Source: an uncultured bacterium (GTDB lineage Bacteria; Bacillota; Clostridia; Lachnospirales; Lachnospiraceae). Taken from it: a stretch of DNA of 63,994 nucleotides. Made by a program: the position numbers and the translations under genes. The stretch covers positions 1 to 63,994 of the forward strand of contig CANRWP010000014.1 in the NCBI GenBank assembly GCA_947643595.1, in the 5' to 3' direction. The first letter of the stretch is position 1. Each line of letters starts with the position of its first letter. The notes below the pieces were generated by a model that had not been told where the DNA came from, made no database searches, and worked only from the letters and a program-made list of their open reading frames with translations. Of the stretch, positions 26,927 through 36,343 are shown piece after piece.

Positions 26927-26929
26927 AAT
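26901..26929 (+). promoter_or_regulatory. tRNA-Leu promoter overlapping a coding end
   Basis: TTGACA (26901-26906), 17-base spacer, TAAAAT (26924-26929). It overlaps the last codons and stop of the DUF2974 gene and starts transcription about 10 bases before the tRNA. Confidence 0.75.
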
Positions 26930-26945
26930 AACATTTGTTCGGTTC

Positions 26946-27029
26946 GCAGAAGTGGCGGAATTGGCAGACGCGCAGGCTTCAGGTGCCTGTTGTAGCAATA
27001 CAGTGAGGGTTCAAGTCCCTTCTTCTGCA
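26946..27029 (+). tRNA. tRNA-Leu (anticodon CAG)
   Basis: An 84-base class II tRNA. The acceptor stem GCAGAAG pairs with CTTCTGC, the anticodon CAG is at 26980-26982 within GGCTTCAGGTGCC, a long variable arm (TGTTGTAGCAATACA) is present, and the T-loop is GGTTCAAGTCC. CCA is not encoded. It is transcribed from the promoter at 26901 and stopped by a hairpin directly downstream. Confidence 0.97.
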
Positions 27030-27030
27030 T

Positions 27031-27063
27031 AAAAAGAATCCTGTTTCCAGGATTCTTTTTTTG
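27031..27063. terminator. Terminator after tRNA-Leu (bidirectional)
   Basis: AAAAAGAATCCTG (27031-27043) pairs with CAGGATTCTTTTT (27048-27060) and is followed by more T. It also serves the DUF4317 gene that arrives on the minus strand. Confidence 0.9.
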
Positions 27064-27079
27064 TGCGGAAAACGGTCTG

Positions 27080-28300
27080 TCAAAGTTCTGCGGCCACGCC
27101 GTTTAAGTTTATCTGTTCATTTTCTTCGATCGGAATGATCAGACATTTCTGTCCGTCGATGATCTCGGATTTGATGTAGGGTGCCTTTTCAGGGTTTACC
27201 CGGAGCATCACGTCAAAGGAGTCGGGATAAGTTTTTTCCTCCAGTTCTTTTTGCAGGGATTGTACCTGCAGTCTGAGCTGCGCCTCCTCCTTTTTCCGGG
27301 CATTTTTTTCCAGCGCTTTTTCGTCGATCAGATTTTGCAGTGCGGGCGGTTCAGCTTCAAATTCCCTGGCGACGCCCTCTTTTATATGCCTTGCGGGCTC
27401 CCCCTGGATGCCCTGCTCAGCGAGCACCTTCTCGATCAGTTCGTCCGTCAGAGTCACGGGCGCTGTCTCCTCATAGATTTCCTCCTCGTTGGGACAAATG
27501 AACTCCTGAAAACTCTCCTGCACCTGCAGCAGGACATCCTCCGTGTCGTCCTGGATCGGGGCGAGCGCTTTTTTTACAATGGAGGAGAAGATCTGCTGCT
27601 GTTCGGCGGCGGTGTGCCTTGCGCCGCAGCCCAGAACGTTTTCCACAAATTCCGGACGGGAGTCTTTGGCGTCCTTTACATAGTAGATGAGGGAGTGGAT
27701 ATCACTGCTCCTGTCGGAGAAGGCGGGGAAGATGAAGCCGGTGTCGGGCGCACCCACCACCCAGTCCCGTATCCGGGCGCCGATGCGGTTTTCCTCCTCC
27801 CGATAGCCCAGCCCCGGTTTGGAGAGAGTGACGGGGCAGACAGCGCAGAGCAGATAGTCGTAGACCTCCTCCGATTCATCCAGCTTCAGTCCGTCGTTTG
27901 TCCTGGTGATAATGTCGTAGGCGTCCTTGAATAGCAGGATCAGATAATTTCCCACATAGTCGTAGTGTTCGATCACAAGGTCGTAGAAACGGTCCAGCAG
28001 CTCCTCGTTTTTCAGGCCGCTCTCTTTGATTCCCATGAGAAACTGCTGCCTGCCGCCGGGTTCCTCCTCTGCCGCCGGGAACTCCAGCTGCAGCAGATTG
28101 TTGCCGACAGCACCGGAGAGGCATTTTCTGGAGAGATCGAGGTATTTGTAAAATTCTTCGTCGTCCAGATTCAGAAAAGTTTCGGAGAGGGTCAATATCT
28201 TGTTCTTATTGCCGTCCACATAGCATCCGCACAGTTTTGTGATCGTGCAGTCCGTTTTGTTCAATCTTTTTTTCAGTTCCAGAATATCTTTTTTTGTCAT
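27080..28300 (-). CDS. DUF4317 family protein
   Basis: 406 residues. The N-terminus MTKKDILELKKRLNKTDCTI and CGCYVDGNKNKIL and the central EEENRIGARIRDWVVGAPDT are characteristic of DUF4317, a cytoplasmic family widespread in Clostridia with no known function. The C-terminal part has a coiled-coil stretch (residues 325-355) before the final beta-rich segment. It is monocistronic and ends at the shared terminator. Confidence 0.85.
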   Translation of the reverse strand: MTKKDILELKKRLNKTDCTITKLCGCYVDGNKNKILTLSETFLNLDDEEFYKYLDLSRKCLSGAVGNNLLQLEFPAAEEEPGGRQQFLMGIKESGLKNEELLDRFYDLVIEHYDYVGNYLILLFKDAYDIITRTNDGLKLDESEEVYDYLLCAVCPVTLSKPGLGYREEENRIGARIRDWVVGAPDTGFIFPAFSDRSSDIHSLIYYVKDAKDSRPEFVENVLGCGARHTAAEQQQIFSSIVKKALAPIQDDTEDVLLQVQESFQEFICPNEEEIYEETAPVTLTDELIEKVLAEQGIQGEPARHIKEGVAREFEAEPPALQNLIDEKALEKNARKKEEAQLRLQVQSLQKELEEKTYPDSFDVMLRVNPEKAPYIKSEIIDGQKCLIIPIEENEQINLNGVAAEL

Positions 28301-28430
28301 AATAAATCATCCTTTCCTGTCATATTTTATCACATTTTTTGGAAAAAAAGTAATAGATTCTTTCGGAAAAAAGTTGTATGATAAAAAATGACAGAAAATG
28401 ATTTCCAAATAGAGAAAGGAAGAATGAAAC

Positions 28431-29492
28431 ATGAAAAGATGGAAGACAAGGTTATGCAGTACGGTTTTGGCATCTGTTATGGCAGCGGGTCTTTTTATGG
28501 GCGTGTCGGTGAGCGCGGAAGCGACGGCGGAGGTTCCTGCGGTGAGGAGCGTTTACACCAATGAGCCGGTGACGGCTGCCCAGGCCTCTCTGCGTCCGAT
28601 CGCGGTTATGATGCCGACGGATAAGGTTGCGCAGCCTTCTTACGGGATAGGCAATGCGGATATCCTGTATGAGATCATGGAGGAGGGAAATATTTCCCGT
28701 CAGATGGCGATCATCCCCAACTGGCAGGGCCTGCCTCAGATCGGTAATCTCAGAAGCTGCAGACTCTACTACATTTTCGCGGCAAAAGAATGGGATCCCA
28801 TTTTGATTCATTTCGGCGGCGTGTGTTACATGCAGGGGGCGATCGACGCGCCGGATGTGAACAATCTTTCCGGTACATACGAGTACGGAGTGGGCGGCGC
28901 GGCGCCGGGGTCCGGATATTTCTTCCGCACATCTAACCGCAAAGCGCCCCACAACGCTTACATCAGTGCGGACGGTATTCTGAAAGCCTGCCAGCAGCTG
29001 GGCTATCAGACGACGGTGCGCCAGGGCGTCTACAACAGCAAACATTTTACGTTTGCGGAGGGCGTGAACACTCTGGATCAGTACGGTGCGCAGGCGGCGG
29101 CAGCCAATGTGATCGATCTCTCCAAAGTATTTGAGTACACGAAGAGCTCGCTGCACTATGATCCGGTTTCCGGGCTGTACCTGAAAAATCTTCACGGCAA
29201 AGCGCAGACTGATGCGCTGACAGGAAAGCAGCTGGCGTTCGCGAATGTCATCGTTCAGAATACCACATGGGCGCCCATTGACGCAAAGGGGTATCTGGCA
29301 TTCCAGATGATCGACAGCCTGCAGGACGGCTATTACTTTACGAAGGGAAAAGCGATCCACATCAGATGGGCTAAGACGAGCGATTACTCACCGACAAAAT
29401 ATTACGATGACAACGGAAATGAGATCCAGCTCAACACCGGCAAGACCTATATCGCCGTTGCACAGGCGGGAAAACCGGTGGTGTTCTACTAA
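28431..29492 (+). CDS. Secreted DUF3048 (YerB-like) protein
   Basis: 353 residues with a signal peptide: a basic start (MKRWKTR), a hydrophobic core and a cleavage site after about residue 30 (VSVSAEA). There is no lipobox cysteine, unlike B. subtilis YerB. The DUF3048 core is visible in RPIAVMMPTDKVAQPSYGIG, EGNISRQMAIIPN, IGNLRSCRLYYIFAAKEWDP and later RTSNRKAPHNAYIS. The function of the family is not established. It is preceded by AGAAAGGAAG and followed by two hairpins. Confidence 0.9.
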   Translation: MKRWKTRLCSTVLASVMAAGLFMGVSVSAEATAEVPAVRSVYTNEPVTAAQASLRPIAVMMPTDKVAQPSYGIGNADILYEIMEEGNISRQMAIIPNWQGLPQIGNLRSCRLYYIFAAKEWDPILIHFGGVCYMQGAIDAPDVNNLSGTYEYGVGGAAPGSGYFFRTSNRKAPHNAYISADGILKACQQLGYQTTVRQGVYNSKHFTFAEGVNTLDQYGAQAAAANVIDLSKVFEYTKSSLHYDPVSGLYLKNLHGKAQTDALTGKQLAFANVIVQNTTWAPIDAKGYLAFQMIDSLQDGYYFTKGKAIHIRWAKTSDYSPTKYYDDNGNEIQLNTGKTYIAVAQAGKPVVFY

Positions 29493-29529
29493 AAAGTACA
29501 GACAGCGATCCGCAGGGGTCACCATATGG

Positions 29530-29569
29530 CATCCGTGGAAATGCAGAGCATTTCCACGGATGTGTGGTT
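29530..29569 (+). terminator. Hairpin terminator after DUF3048 gene
   Basis: CATCCGTGGAAATG (29530-29543) pairs perfectly with CATTTCCACGGATG (29549-29562) around CAGAG, followed by GTGGTTTT. Confidence 0.7.
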
Positions 29570-29579
29570 TTCGCCGCAT

Positions 29580-29641
29580 AAAAAAACATTGCCATGCGTC
29601 ATCGCGTGTAAACACGCATTCCGCATGGCAATGTCTTTTTT
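29580..29641. terminator. Bidirectional terminator between DUF3048 gene and rpsT
   Basis: ACATTGCCATGCG (29586-29598) pairs with CGCATGGCAATGT (29622-29634), with an inner GCGTGT/ACACGC stem. It is flanked by A-run on the left and T-run on the right, so it works in both directions; it ends the rpsT transcript on the minus strand. Confidence 0.88.
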
Positions 29642-29654
29642 GCATGGTTCAATG

Positions 29655-29918
29655 CTATTCCATCTTATTGACAGCAAGATTCAGTCTTGAGATCTTTCTG
29701 GATGCGTTATTTTTGTGATAAACGCCCTTTGTGGCAGCTTTATCGATCGTGGATGTGGCAGCAAGCAACGCAGCCTTTGCAGCTTCCTTATCCTTCGTCT
29801 CGATAGCAGCATAAACTTTCTTGATGGCGGTCTTGGTAGCGGACTTGATGGATTTATTTCTTGCAGCTTTTGTCCGGTTTACCAGAATACGCTTTTTCGC
29901 AGACTTAATGTTAGCCAA
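29655..29918 (-). CDS. rpsT: 30S ribosomal protein S20
   Basis: 87 residues, the full S20 length, with MANIKSAKKRILVNRTKAAR at the start and the basic helical pattern through NASRKISRLNLAVNKME. It binds 16S rRNA in the body of the small subunit. The start codon is preceded by GGAGG (reading on the minus strand). Its usual position next to gpr in Clostridia is kept, on the opposite strand. Confidence 0.98.
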   Translation of the reverse strand: MANIKSAKKRILVNRTKAARNKSIKSATKTAIKKVYAAIETKDKEAAKAALLAATSTIDKAATKGVYHKNNASRKISRLNLAVNKME

Positions 29919-30010
29919 GATGATACCTCCAATGATTTCTACTGTTCGTTCATATTGTTATGATGTTACTTTAGCGAGACACGGACAACTAACGTAAACA
30001 TACGCATTAT

Positions 30011-30039
30011 ATTGTAAAGTCAGAAAGGATTTCTGTCAA
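30011..30039 (-). promoter_or_regulatory. rpsT promoter
   Basis: On the minus strand TTGACA (30039-30034), a 17-base spacer and TACAAT (30016-30011). It leaves a leader of roughly 90 bases before the rpsT start, long enough for the S20 feedback control known in other bacteria, although no specific structure was recognised. Confidence 0.7.
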
Positions 30040-30129
30040 TACATAATTTCGCTTTATTTGCCAAAAATATTACTATTCGGCGGCTTATCCGAATAAAAAT
30101 GTAGGAGGAAAGATAAGGTAGGGTTGCTT

Positions 30130-31023
30130 ATGGGAGTTCAGGTAAGAACAGACCTTGCGTTAGAGGCGAAGGAGACGGTACAGAAGCCGGATGAGGAGAT
30201 CCGGGGCGTCCGTGTGGAAGAGGAGAAAGATGCGGAGAAGGAGATCTATATTACCCGGGTCATCATCGAGACAAAAAACGGCGCGAAGATCATGGGGAAG
30301 CCGATGGGAACCTATATTACGCTGGAGGCTCCCAGGATGGCGACGCCGGATGAGGACTATCACCGGGAAGTGTCGGAGAAGGTGGCGGATCAGATACGCG
30401 AACTTCTGCCGGATGAAAAGGAGGAACTCTCCATACTTGTGGTGGGGCTGGGGAACAGAGAAGTGACGGCGGATGCGCTGGGGCCGAACGCCGCGGACCA
30501 GCTTCATATCACAAGGCATGTGGTAAGGGAGTTCGGAAAGGCGGCGTACAATAAAAACAAGATGCACACGGTCAGCGCCATTGTTCCGGGGGTTATGGCG
30601 AAAACGGGCATGGAGACGTGTGAGATTATCCGGGGGGTGGTGGAGGAGACGAAGCCAGACGCGATCATCGCCATCGATGCGCTGGCCGCCCGCAGCACAA
30701 AGCGGCTCAACCGTACGATCCAGATCACGGACACCGGAGTGCAGCCGGGCTCGGGAGTGGGAAACCACAGACATGCGCTGACGCGGGAGACGCTTGGGAT
30801 CCCGGTGATCGGGATCGGTATACCGACGGTGGTGGATGCGGGGACGATCGTCGGGGACGCGGTGGAGCAGATAGAGCGCGAGGTGCTGTTCTGCTCGGAT
30901 ATGCATGCTCTGAAGATGGCTGAGCTCCAAAATATGTATGTGACGACAAAAGATATCGATGATGTGGTGAACAGATTAAGTTATACGGTATCGGAGGCAA
31001 TCAATATTGCGTTGGAAATATAG
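30130..31023 (+). CDS. gpr: Germination protease (GPR endopeptidase)
   Basis: 297 residues from ATG 30130 (an in-frame TTG at 30124 is also possible). It degrades small acid-soluble spore proteins during germination and is synthesised as a zymogen in the forespore. Family hallmarks are VRTDLALEAKE near the start, TLEAPRM, VVGLGNREVTADALGPNAAD, VSAIVPGVMAKTGMET, IAIDALAARSTKRLN and GVGNHRHALTRETLGIPVIG. Its 3' end overlaps the spoIIP start by 17 bp. It is good evidence that the host forms endospores. Confidence 0.97.
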   Translation: MGVQVRTDLALEAKETVQKPDEEIRGVRVEEEKDAEKEIYITRVIIETKNGAKIMGKPMGTYITLEAPRMATPDEDYHREVSEKVADQIRELLPDEKEELSILVVGLGNREVTADALGPNAADQLHITRHVVREFGKAAYNKNKMHTVSAIVPGVMAKTGMETCEIIRGVVEETKPDAIIAIDALAARSTKRLNRTIQITDTGVQPGSGVGNHRHALTRETLGIPVIGIGIPTVVDAGTIVGDAVEQIEREVLFCSDMHALKMAELQNMYVTTKDIDDVVNRLSYTVSEAINIALEI

Positions 31024-32338
31024 TGAGAGCAGGCAAAAGGCCGTCTTTCTGGTTTCCCTGTCCATGGCGGCCTTTTTATTGCTGGTGTGTCCGGCGGGGG
31101 AACTTGTGGAAAAGGTGTACGGGCAGCTGTTTCCGACGGCTGCCTTTTGTATGGACACCCTCGCTTACGGGGAGCGCAGCGTGTCGGTGGTGGGGAAGAT
31201 GATGGATATGTTGTCCAGGGAACTGCCTCTGTACAGTTACAGCATTTCCTATTTCGGGGACGGCATGATGAATCAGTATTACAGGGAATATGTGGAGATC
31301 CTGATGCAGGAGGCCGAGGAGGGGACGGAGGAGGAGATGCCGCCGGAACAGGGGGATCAGACCGGAGAAGGCGCCGGTGAGAGTCCGGAAAATACCGGGG
31401 AACCGGAGGACGTGCCGGAGGGCACGGAGGAAGAGCAGGGCAGTTTTATCATAGAGGAGGCGGAAGAGGAAGGCGGGCAGAGGCTGAATGAGGAGGGATC
31501 TCCTTTTATGATCACCGATGGGAGTACGGATACCATGGATAAAGATGCCTACAGAGAACTGATACATACGGAGAAAGCGCAGAGCATTTCTCTGGAGGAT
31601 TACCGGGAGTTTGAGGCGCTTGTAGGAAAATTTTATACGGTGGACGCAAGCACTTATACGACGGCGGAAGAACTGAGCGTGAAAAAGCTTTCCTCTGTCG
31701 ATATGAAAATGGCAAAATCCTCATCGGGGCCTCAGATTCTGATCTATCACACGCACTCCCATGAGGGGTATGCGGATTCCGCGGCGGACGACACCGCCAC
31801 AACGATCATCGGAGTGGGGGAGCATCTGGCGGAGATCCTGCGGCAGGAGTACGGCTATCAGGTGCTCCATCACACCGGCGTGTATGACGAGGACAGGGAT
31901 TATGCGTACTCCAATGCGCTGCCGGCGCTGGAACAGGTTCTGAAGGAAAATCCGACGATCGAAGTGGTCATCGATCTGCACCGGGATTCGGTGGCGGCGG
32001 ACACAAGGCTTGTGACGGAGATAGGAGGGCAGCAGACGGCGCGGTTCATGTTCTTTAACGGGCTGTCGAGAGTCCGTGAGCTGGGGGAGATCGGGTATCT
32101 CCCCAACGAGAATCTGCAGGGCAATCTCGCCTTTTCGTTTCAGATGCAGAAGACATGCGAGGAGTATTATCCGGGGCTGGCGCGGAAGATCTATCTGAAG
32201 GGGTATCGGTACAATATGCACTTAAAGCCGCGGACGCTGCTCGTGGAGCTGGGGGCACAGAACAATACGGTGCAGGAGGCGATGAATGCCTGCGGGCCGC
32301 TTGCGCGGGTGTTGGATATGGTGCTGAGCGGGGAATAA
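31007..32338 (+). CDS. spoIIP: Stage II sporulation protein P
   Basis: 443 residues beginning with a TTG at 31007 that has GGAGG 9 bases upstream, inside the 3' end of gpr. A membrane anchor (about residues 12-30), a strongly acidic low-complexity stretch (about 100-165) and an amidase domain with [11 protein letters not shown], a glutamate further on and VVIDLHRDS mark SpoIIP, the septal peptidoglycan amidase/endopeptidase that acts with SpoIID and SpoIIM in engulfment. The gpr-spoIIP pairing is the normal clostridial arrangement. Confidence 0.95.
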   Translation: MRWKYSESRQKAVFLVSLSMAAFLLLVCPAGELVEKVYGQLFPTAAFCMDTLAYGERSVSVVGKMMDMLSRELPLYSYSISYFGDGMMNQYYREYVEILMQEAEEGTEEEMPPEQGDQTGEGAGESPENTGEPEDVPEGTEEEQGSFIIEEAEEEGGQRLNEEGSPFMITDGSTDTMDKDAYRELIHTEKAQSISLEDYREFEALVGKFYTVDASTYTTAEELSVKKLSSVDMKMAKSSSGPQILIYHTHSHEGYADSAADDTATTIIGVGEHLAEILRQEYGYQVLHHTGVYDEDRDYAYSNALPALEQVLKENPTIEVVIDLHRDSVAADTRLVTEIGGQQTARFMFFNGLSRVRELGEIGYLPNENLQGNLAFSFQMQKTCEEYYPGLARKIYLKGYRYNMHLKPRTLLVELGAQNNTVQEAMNACGPLARVLDMVLSGE

Positions 32339-32370
32339 GCGATTTCGATAACAGGCAAGGGAAAAAGTGT

Positions 32371-32399
32371 TTGCCGATTCCGCAAAAGATTGATATACT
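32371..32399 (+). promoter_or_regulatory. lepA promoter
   Basis: TTGCCG (32371-32376), 17-base spacer, TATACT (32394-32399); lepA starts 43 bases downstream. Confidence 0.6.
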
Positions 32400-32442
32400 A
32401 ATGCGTGAACACTTTTCGCTTAGGAAATGCAGGAGGTATATC

Positions 32443-34260
32443 ATGTCTCAGACAGATCAGAGCAGGATCAGGAATTTTTGTATTATCGCGCACATCGATC
32501 ACGGCAAATCCACGCTGGCGGACCGGATCATCGAGAAAACCGGGCTTCTGACGGACAGGGAGATGCAGGATCAGGTGCTTGACAATATGGAACTGGAGCG
32601 GGAGCGGGGCATCACGATCAAGGCCCAGACCGTGCGGTTAGTATACAGGGCGAAAGACGGAAACGAGTATATTTTTAATTTGATCGACACACCGGGACAC
32701 GTAGATTTCAACTATGAGGTGAGCAGAGCGCTGGCGGCCTGTGACGGAGCGATCCTTGTGGTGGACGCGGCCCAGGGGATCGAGGCGCAGACGCTGGCGA
32801 ATGTGTATCTGGCGTTGGATCACGATCTGGATGTGTTTCCGGTGATTAACAAGATCGATCTGCCCAGTGCGGACCCGGAGCATGTGGTGGAGGAGATCGA
32901 GGATGTGATCGGATTGGAGGCTCAGGACGCGCCTCTCATATCCGCCAAGAACGGGGTCGGCATCGAGGAGGTGCTGGAGCAGGTGGTGGCGAAAGTACCG
33001 GCGCCCACAGGGGAACCGGAGGCGCCGCTTAAGGCGCTGATCTTTGACTCGGTCTACGATTCCTACAAAGGAGTTATCGTGTTCTGTCGTCTCCGGGAGG
33101 GGAGCGTAAAAAAGGGTACCCGCATTAAGATGATGGCCACCGGCGCCACGGCGGAAGTGGTGGAAGTGGGCTATTTCGGCGCCGGGCAGTTTATACCCTG
33201 CGAGGAGCTGCAGGCGGGCATGGTAGGCTATCTGACCGCTTCCATCAAGAACGTGAAGGATACCCGGGTGGGCGACACGGTGACGGATCTGGACAACCCC
33301 TGCGCGGAACCGCTGCCGGGCTACAAGAAAGTAAACCCTATGGTATATTGCGGCGTCTATCCGGCGGATACCAACAAATACCCCGATCTGCGGGACGCGC
33401 TGGAGAAGCTGCAGCTGAACGACGCGTCGTTGTTTTACGAGCCGGAGACATCGCTGGCCCTGGGGTTTGGCTTCCGCTGCGGTTTTCTGGGACTGCTCCA
33501 TCTGGATATCATTCAGGAGCGGCTGGAGAGAGAGTACAATCTGGACCTGGTGACGACCGCCCCGGGCGTTATCTATAAGGTATACAGGACAAACGGGGAG
33601 ATGATCGAGCTGACCAATCCTTCCAACCTGCCGGATCCCTCGGAGATCGATTATATGGAGGAGCCCATCGTCAGCGCGGAGATCATGGTGACGACGGAGT
33701 TTATCGGGCCGATCATGCAGCTTTGTCAGGAGAGACGGGGGCGTTATATCAGCACGGAGTATATTGAGACGACGAGAGCGCTGCTCAAATATGAACTGCC
33801 GTTAAATGAAATCATCTATGATTTTTTTGACGCGCTGAAGTCCCGTTCCAAGGGATATGCGTCTTTTGACTATGATTTGAAAGGGTATGAGATGTCCAAA
33901 CTGGTGAAGCTGGATATCCTGATCAACAAGGAGGAGGTGGACGCGCTCTCCTTCATCGTGCATGCGGACAGCGCCTATGAGAGGGGGCGGAAGATGTGCG
34001 AGAAGCTGAAGGGGGAAATACCGAGGCATCTGTTTGAGATTCCGATCCAGGCGGCGGTGGGCGGCAAGGTCATCGCCAGGGAGACCGTAAAGGCTATGCG
34101 CAAGGACGTGCTGGCGAAATGCTACGGCGGCGATATCACGCGAAAGAAAAAGCTGCTGGAGAAGCAGAAGGAGGGTAAGAAACGGATGCGCCAGGTGGGC
34201 AATGTGGAGATCCCGCAGAGCGCTTTTATGAGCGTGTTGAAATTGGACACGAGGGATTGA
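32443..34260 (+). CDS. lepA: Elongation factor 4 (LepA)
   Basis: 605 residues from ATG 32443 with AGGAGG 7 bases upstream; a longer frame to 32155 overlaps spoIIP and is not used. The GTPase motifs are AHIDHGKST (G1), RERGITIK (G2), DTPGHVDF (G3) and NKIDLPSA (G4). The LepA-specific C-terminus ends with [20 protein letters not shown]. It acts on ribosomes during initiation or back-translocation. hemW follows after 12 bases, the widely conserved lepA-hemW pairing. Confidence 0.98.
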   Translation: MSQTDQSRIRNFCIIAHIDHGKSTLADRIIEKTGLLTDREMQDQVLDNMELERERGITIKAQTVRLVYRAKDGNEYIFNLIDTPGHVDFNYEVSRALAACDGAILVVDAAQGIEAQTLANVYLALDHDLDVFPVINKIDLPSADPEHVVEEIEDVIGLEAQDAPLISAKNGVGIEEVLEQVVAKVPAPTGEPEAPLKALIFDSVYDSYKGVIVFCRLREGSVKKGTRIKMMATGATAEVVEVGYFGAGQFIPCEELQAGMVGYLTASIKNVKDTRVGDTVTDLDNPCAEPLPGYKKVNPMVYCGVYPADTNKYPDLRDALEKLQLNDASLFYEPETSLALGFGFRCGFLGLLHLDIIQERLEREYNLDLVTTAPGVIYKVYRTNGEMIELTNPSNLPDPSEIDYMEEPIVSAEIMVTTEFIGPIMQLCQERRGRYISTEYIETTRALLKYELPLNEIIYDFFDALKSRSKGYASFDYDLKGYEMSKLVKLDILINKEEVDALSFIVHADSAYERGRKMCEKLKGEIPRHLFEIPIQAAVGGKVIARETVKAMRKDVLAKCYGGDITRKKKLLEKQKEGKKRMRQVGNVEIPQSAFMSVLKLDTRD

Positions 34261-34272
34261 GGAAAAAGAGCG

Positions 34273-35460
34273 ATGGAAAACCGTGTGGAGAGGAAAGCGC
34301 TGAGTCTATACGTCCATATCCCTTTTTGTGTCAGAAAGTGCGCCTACTGTGATTTTCTTTCTGCTCCGGCCTCAGAAAAAGAAAAGGAACATTATGTAAA
34401 TATATTGTGCGGAGAGATCGAGAGGGAGGCCGTCCGATATCCGGGGTATCGGGTTGAGACGGTCTTTTTTGGCGGCGGTACGCCGACTGTCTTAAAGCCG
34501 GATCAGATGGATAAAATCTTATGTAAACTAAAAAGCTGTTTTATGATGGAGACGGCTGAAGGGGAGGACGAAGAGCCGGAGATCACGCTGGAGTGCAACC
34601 CCGGCACGGTAGCGGGGGAGGATCTGGGAAAACTGCGCGGGATGGGTTTCAACCGGCTCAGCCTCGGTCTGCAGTCCGCGCGAAACGAGGAGTTGAGAAA
34701 GCTGGGCAGGATCCACACCTGGGAGGAATTTCTGGAAACCTGGTATTCGGCGAGAGAAGCGGGCTTTCGGAATATCAATGTGGATCTGATGGCGGCGCTG
34801 CCGGGGCAGAGGGTTGAAAGTTATGTAAACTCTCTTGAGCGTGTGATGGAATTATTTCCGGAGCATATCTCGGCTTACAGTCTTATCATAGAGCAGGGAA
34901 CGCCTTTTTACGAGAGGTACGGGGAAGCGGATGAGCAGCGAAAAAGATACGGGGAGGACAGGGAGCATCTGCTCCCCTCCGAGGAGGAGGAGAGAGCAAT
35001 GTACGAACGGACGCGGGAGATACTGGCACATGGCGGGTATCACCGCTACGAGATATCCAACTACGCCCGTCCCGGATATGAATGTCGCCACAATATCACT
35101 TATTGGAAAAGAGGCGATTATCTGGGGTTTGGCCTGGGGGCGGCATCCCTGATGAAAAACTGTCGGTTTGCGAATGCCGGGGTTTTGGCGGAGTATGAGG
35201 GGGGCCTGCACCGGGAGGAGCGGCAGCTGTCCGTACAGGAGCAGATGGAAGAGTTTATGTTTTTGGGGCTGCGCCTCACGGAGGGAGTGACATGCGGGGC
35301 GTTTTGGGACGCCTTCCATGTTTCGATAGAAAATATTTATGGAAGCGTATTGAAAAAGCTGGAATGCCAGGGGCTTTTGGCGAGAGAGGGGGAGCGGATA
35401 TTTCTGACGGGGCCGGGGATCGATGTCAGCAACATGGCGTTGGCTGAGTTTCTGCTGTAG
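34273..35460 (+). CDS. hemW: Radical SAM heme chaperone HemW
   Basis: 395 residues. The radical SAM cluster motif is at C19, C23 and C26 in HIPFCVRKCAYCDF, followed by FFGGGTPTVL, RLSLGLQSARNEELRKLGR and NVDLMAALPGQ, and the HemW C-terminal domain (YEISNYARPGYECRHNITYW). HemW inserts heme into respiratory proteins and was long misnamed oxygen-independent coproporphyrinogen oxidase; it lacks the extra N-terminal features of HemN. It is transcribed with lepA. Confidence 0.95.
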   Translation: MENRVERKALSLYVHIPFCVRKCAYCDFLSAPASEKEKEHYVNILCGEIEREAVRYPGYRVETVFFGGGTPTVLKPDQMDKILCKLKSCFMMETAEGEDEEPEITLECNPGTVAGEDLGKLRGMGFNRLSLGLQSARNEELRKLGRIHTWEEFLETWYSAREAGFRNINVDLMAALPGQRVESYVNSLERVMELFPEHISAYSLIIEQGTPFYERYGEADEQRKRYGEDREHLLPSEEEERAMYERTREILAHGGYHRYEISNYARPGYECRHNITYWKRGDYLGFGLGAASLMKNCRFANAGVLAEYEGGLHREERQLSVQEQMEEFMFLGLRLTEGVTCGAFWDAFHVSIENIYGSVLKKLECQGLLAREGERIFLTGPGIDVSNMALAEFLL

Positions 35461-35566
35461 AACAGGGGCGGTTGTCCGGGCGGCGGGCAGGATTTCTTTA
35501 TATGGAACAGGCACTTTGGAAAAGCATGGAATCATAAGATATAGAAAGCGGTTCCGGAGGCCTTTT

Positions 35567-36208
35567 GTGAAGACATTCAGCAAACCATTAACACCAGAAG
35601 AAGAAGCGTATTATCTGAGAAAGTATCATTCCGGTGACGAAGAGGCAAAACGGGAGGCGAAGGATGTCCTGATTGAGCGGAATCTGCGGCTGGTAGCGTA
35701 TGTGTTGAAAAAGTATGCGGGAGCGCCGGAGGATATGGAGGATATGATCTCCTGTGGGACAATAGGGCTGATCAAGGCGGTAAACACCTATGTGCCGGGT
35801 AAGGGAACGAGACTTGCGACCTATGCGGCGAAATGTATAGAAAATGAGATACTGATGCTTTTGCGGGGACATAAAAAAATATCCAGGGAAGTCTCCCTCT
35901 ATGAATCCATGGGAACGGACAAAGAGGGAAACGAGGTGAGTCTTCTCGATATCATAGAATATGAACAGCCGGGGGCGTTGGAGCAGTTGGAAAACCGGGA
36001 GAGCATAGAGAGACTGAGAGGAGTTCTCGGTAAGGTTTTGACGGAGAGGGAGAGAGTGATCATCACTTACCGCTATGGGCTGAGGACAGGAGATGAGGTG
36101 ACTCAGCGGGAAGTGGGGGAGATGATGGGAATCTCCAGAAGTTATGTAAGCCGGATAGAAAAGAGAGCTCTCTCAAAACTGCGCAGGGCTTTGGATGAAA
36201 CTGCGTAG
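35567..36208 (+). CDS. sigK: RNA polymerase sigma-K factor
   Basis: 213 residues from a GTG at 35567 with CGGAGG 6 bases upstream. Region 2 is recognisable in RNLRLVAYVLKKYAGAPEDM, EDMISCGTIGLIKAVNTYVP and KGTRLATYAAKCIENEILML. Region 4 ends with QREVGEMMGISRSYVSRIEK. It is the late mother-cell sporulation sigma factor. The gene is uninterrupted (no skin-type element), and the protein starts directly at the LTPEEEAYYLRKY region, so it lacks the 20-residue inhibitory pro-sequence of B. subtilis, as in several Clostridia. Confidence 0.92.
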   Translation: MKTFSKPLTPEEEAYYLRKYHSGDEEAKREAKDVLIERNLRLVAYVLKKYAGAPEDMEDMISCGTIGLIKAVNTYVPGKGTRLATYAAKCIENEILMLLRGHKKISREVSLYESMGTDKEGNEVSLLDIIEYEQPGALEQLENRESIERLRGVLGKVLTERERVIITYRYGLRTGDEVTQREVGEMMGISRSYVSRIEKRALSKLRRALDETA

Positions 36209-36343
36209 CGCCTGATACTTTTTAGTTATTTTTAACAATTTTCTCACAGCCTGGACACATTTTGGATGTACAATACACCATGTCAGTCTGCCGGGCGGAA
36301 ACCGCGGAGATTGGTGGAAGAAAAGAAGCAGGAAGAAATACAT

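Noticed and set aside
35423..36208. Longer SigK start at 35423
   Set aside because: It lies within hemW, has no ribosome site and does not resemble a SigK pro-sequence.
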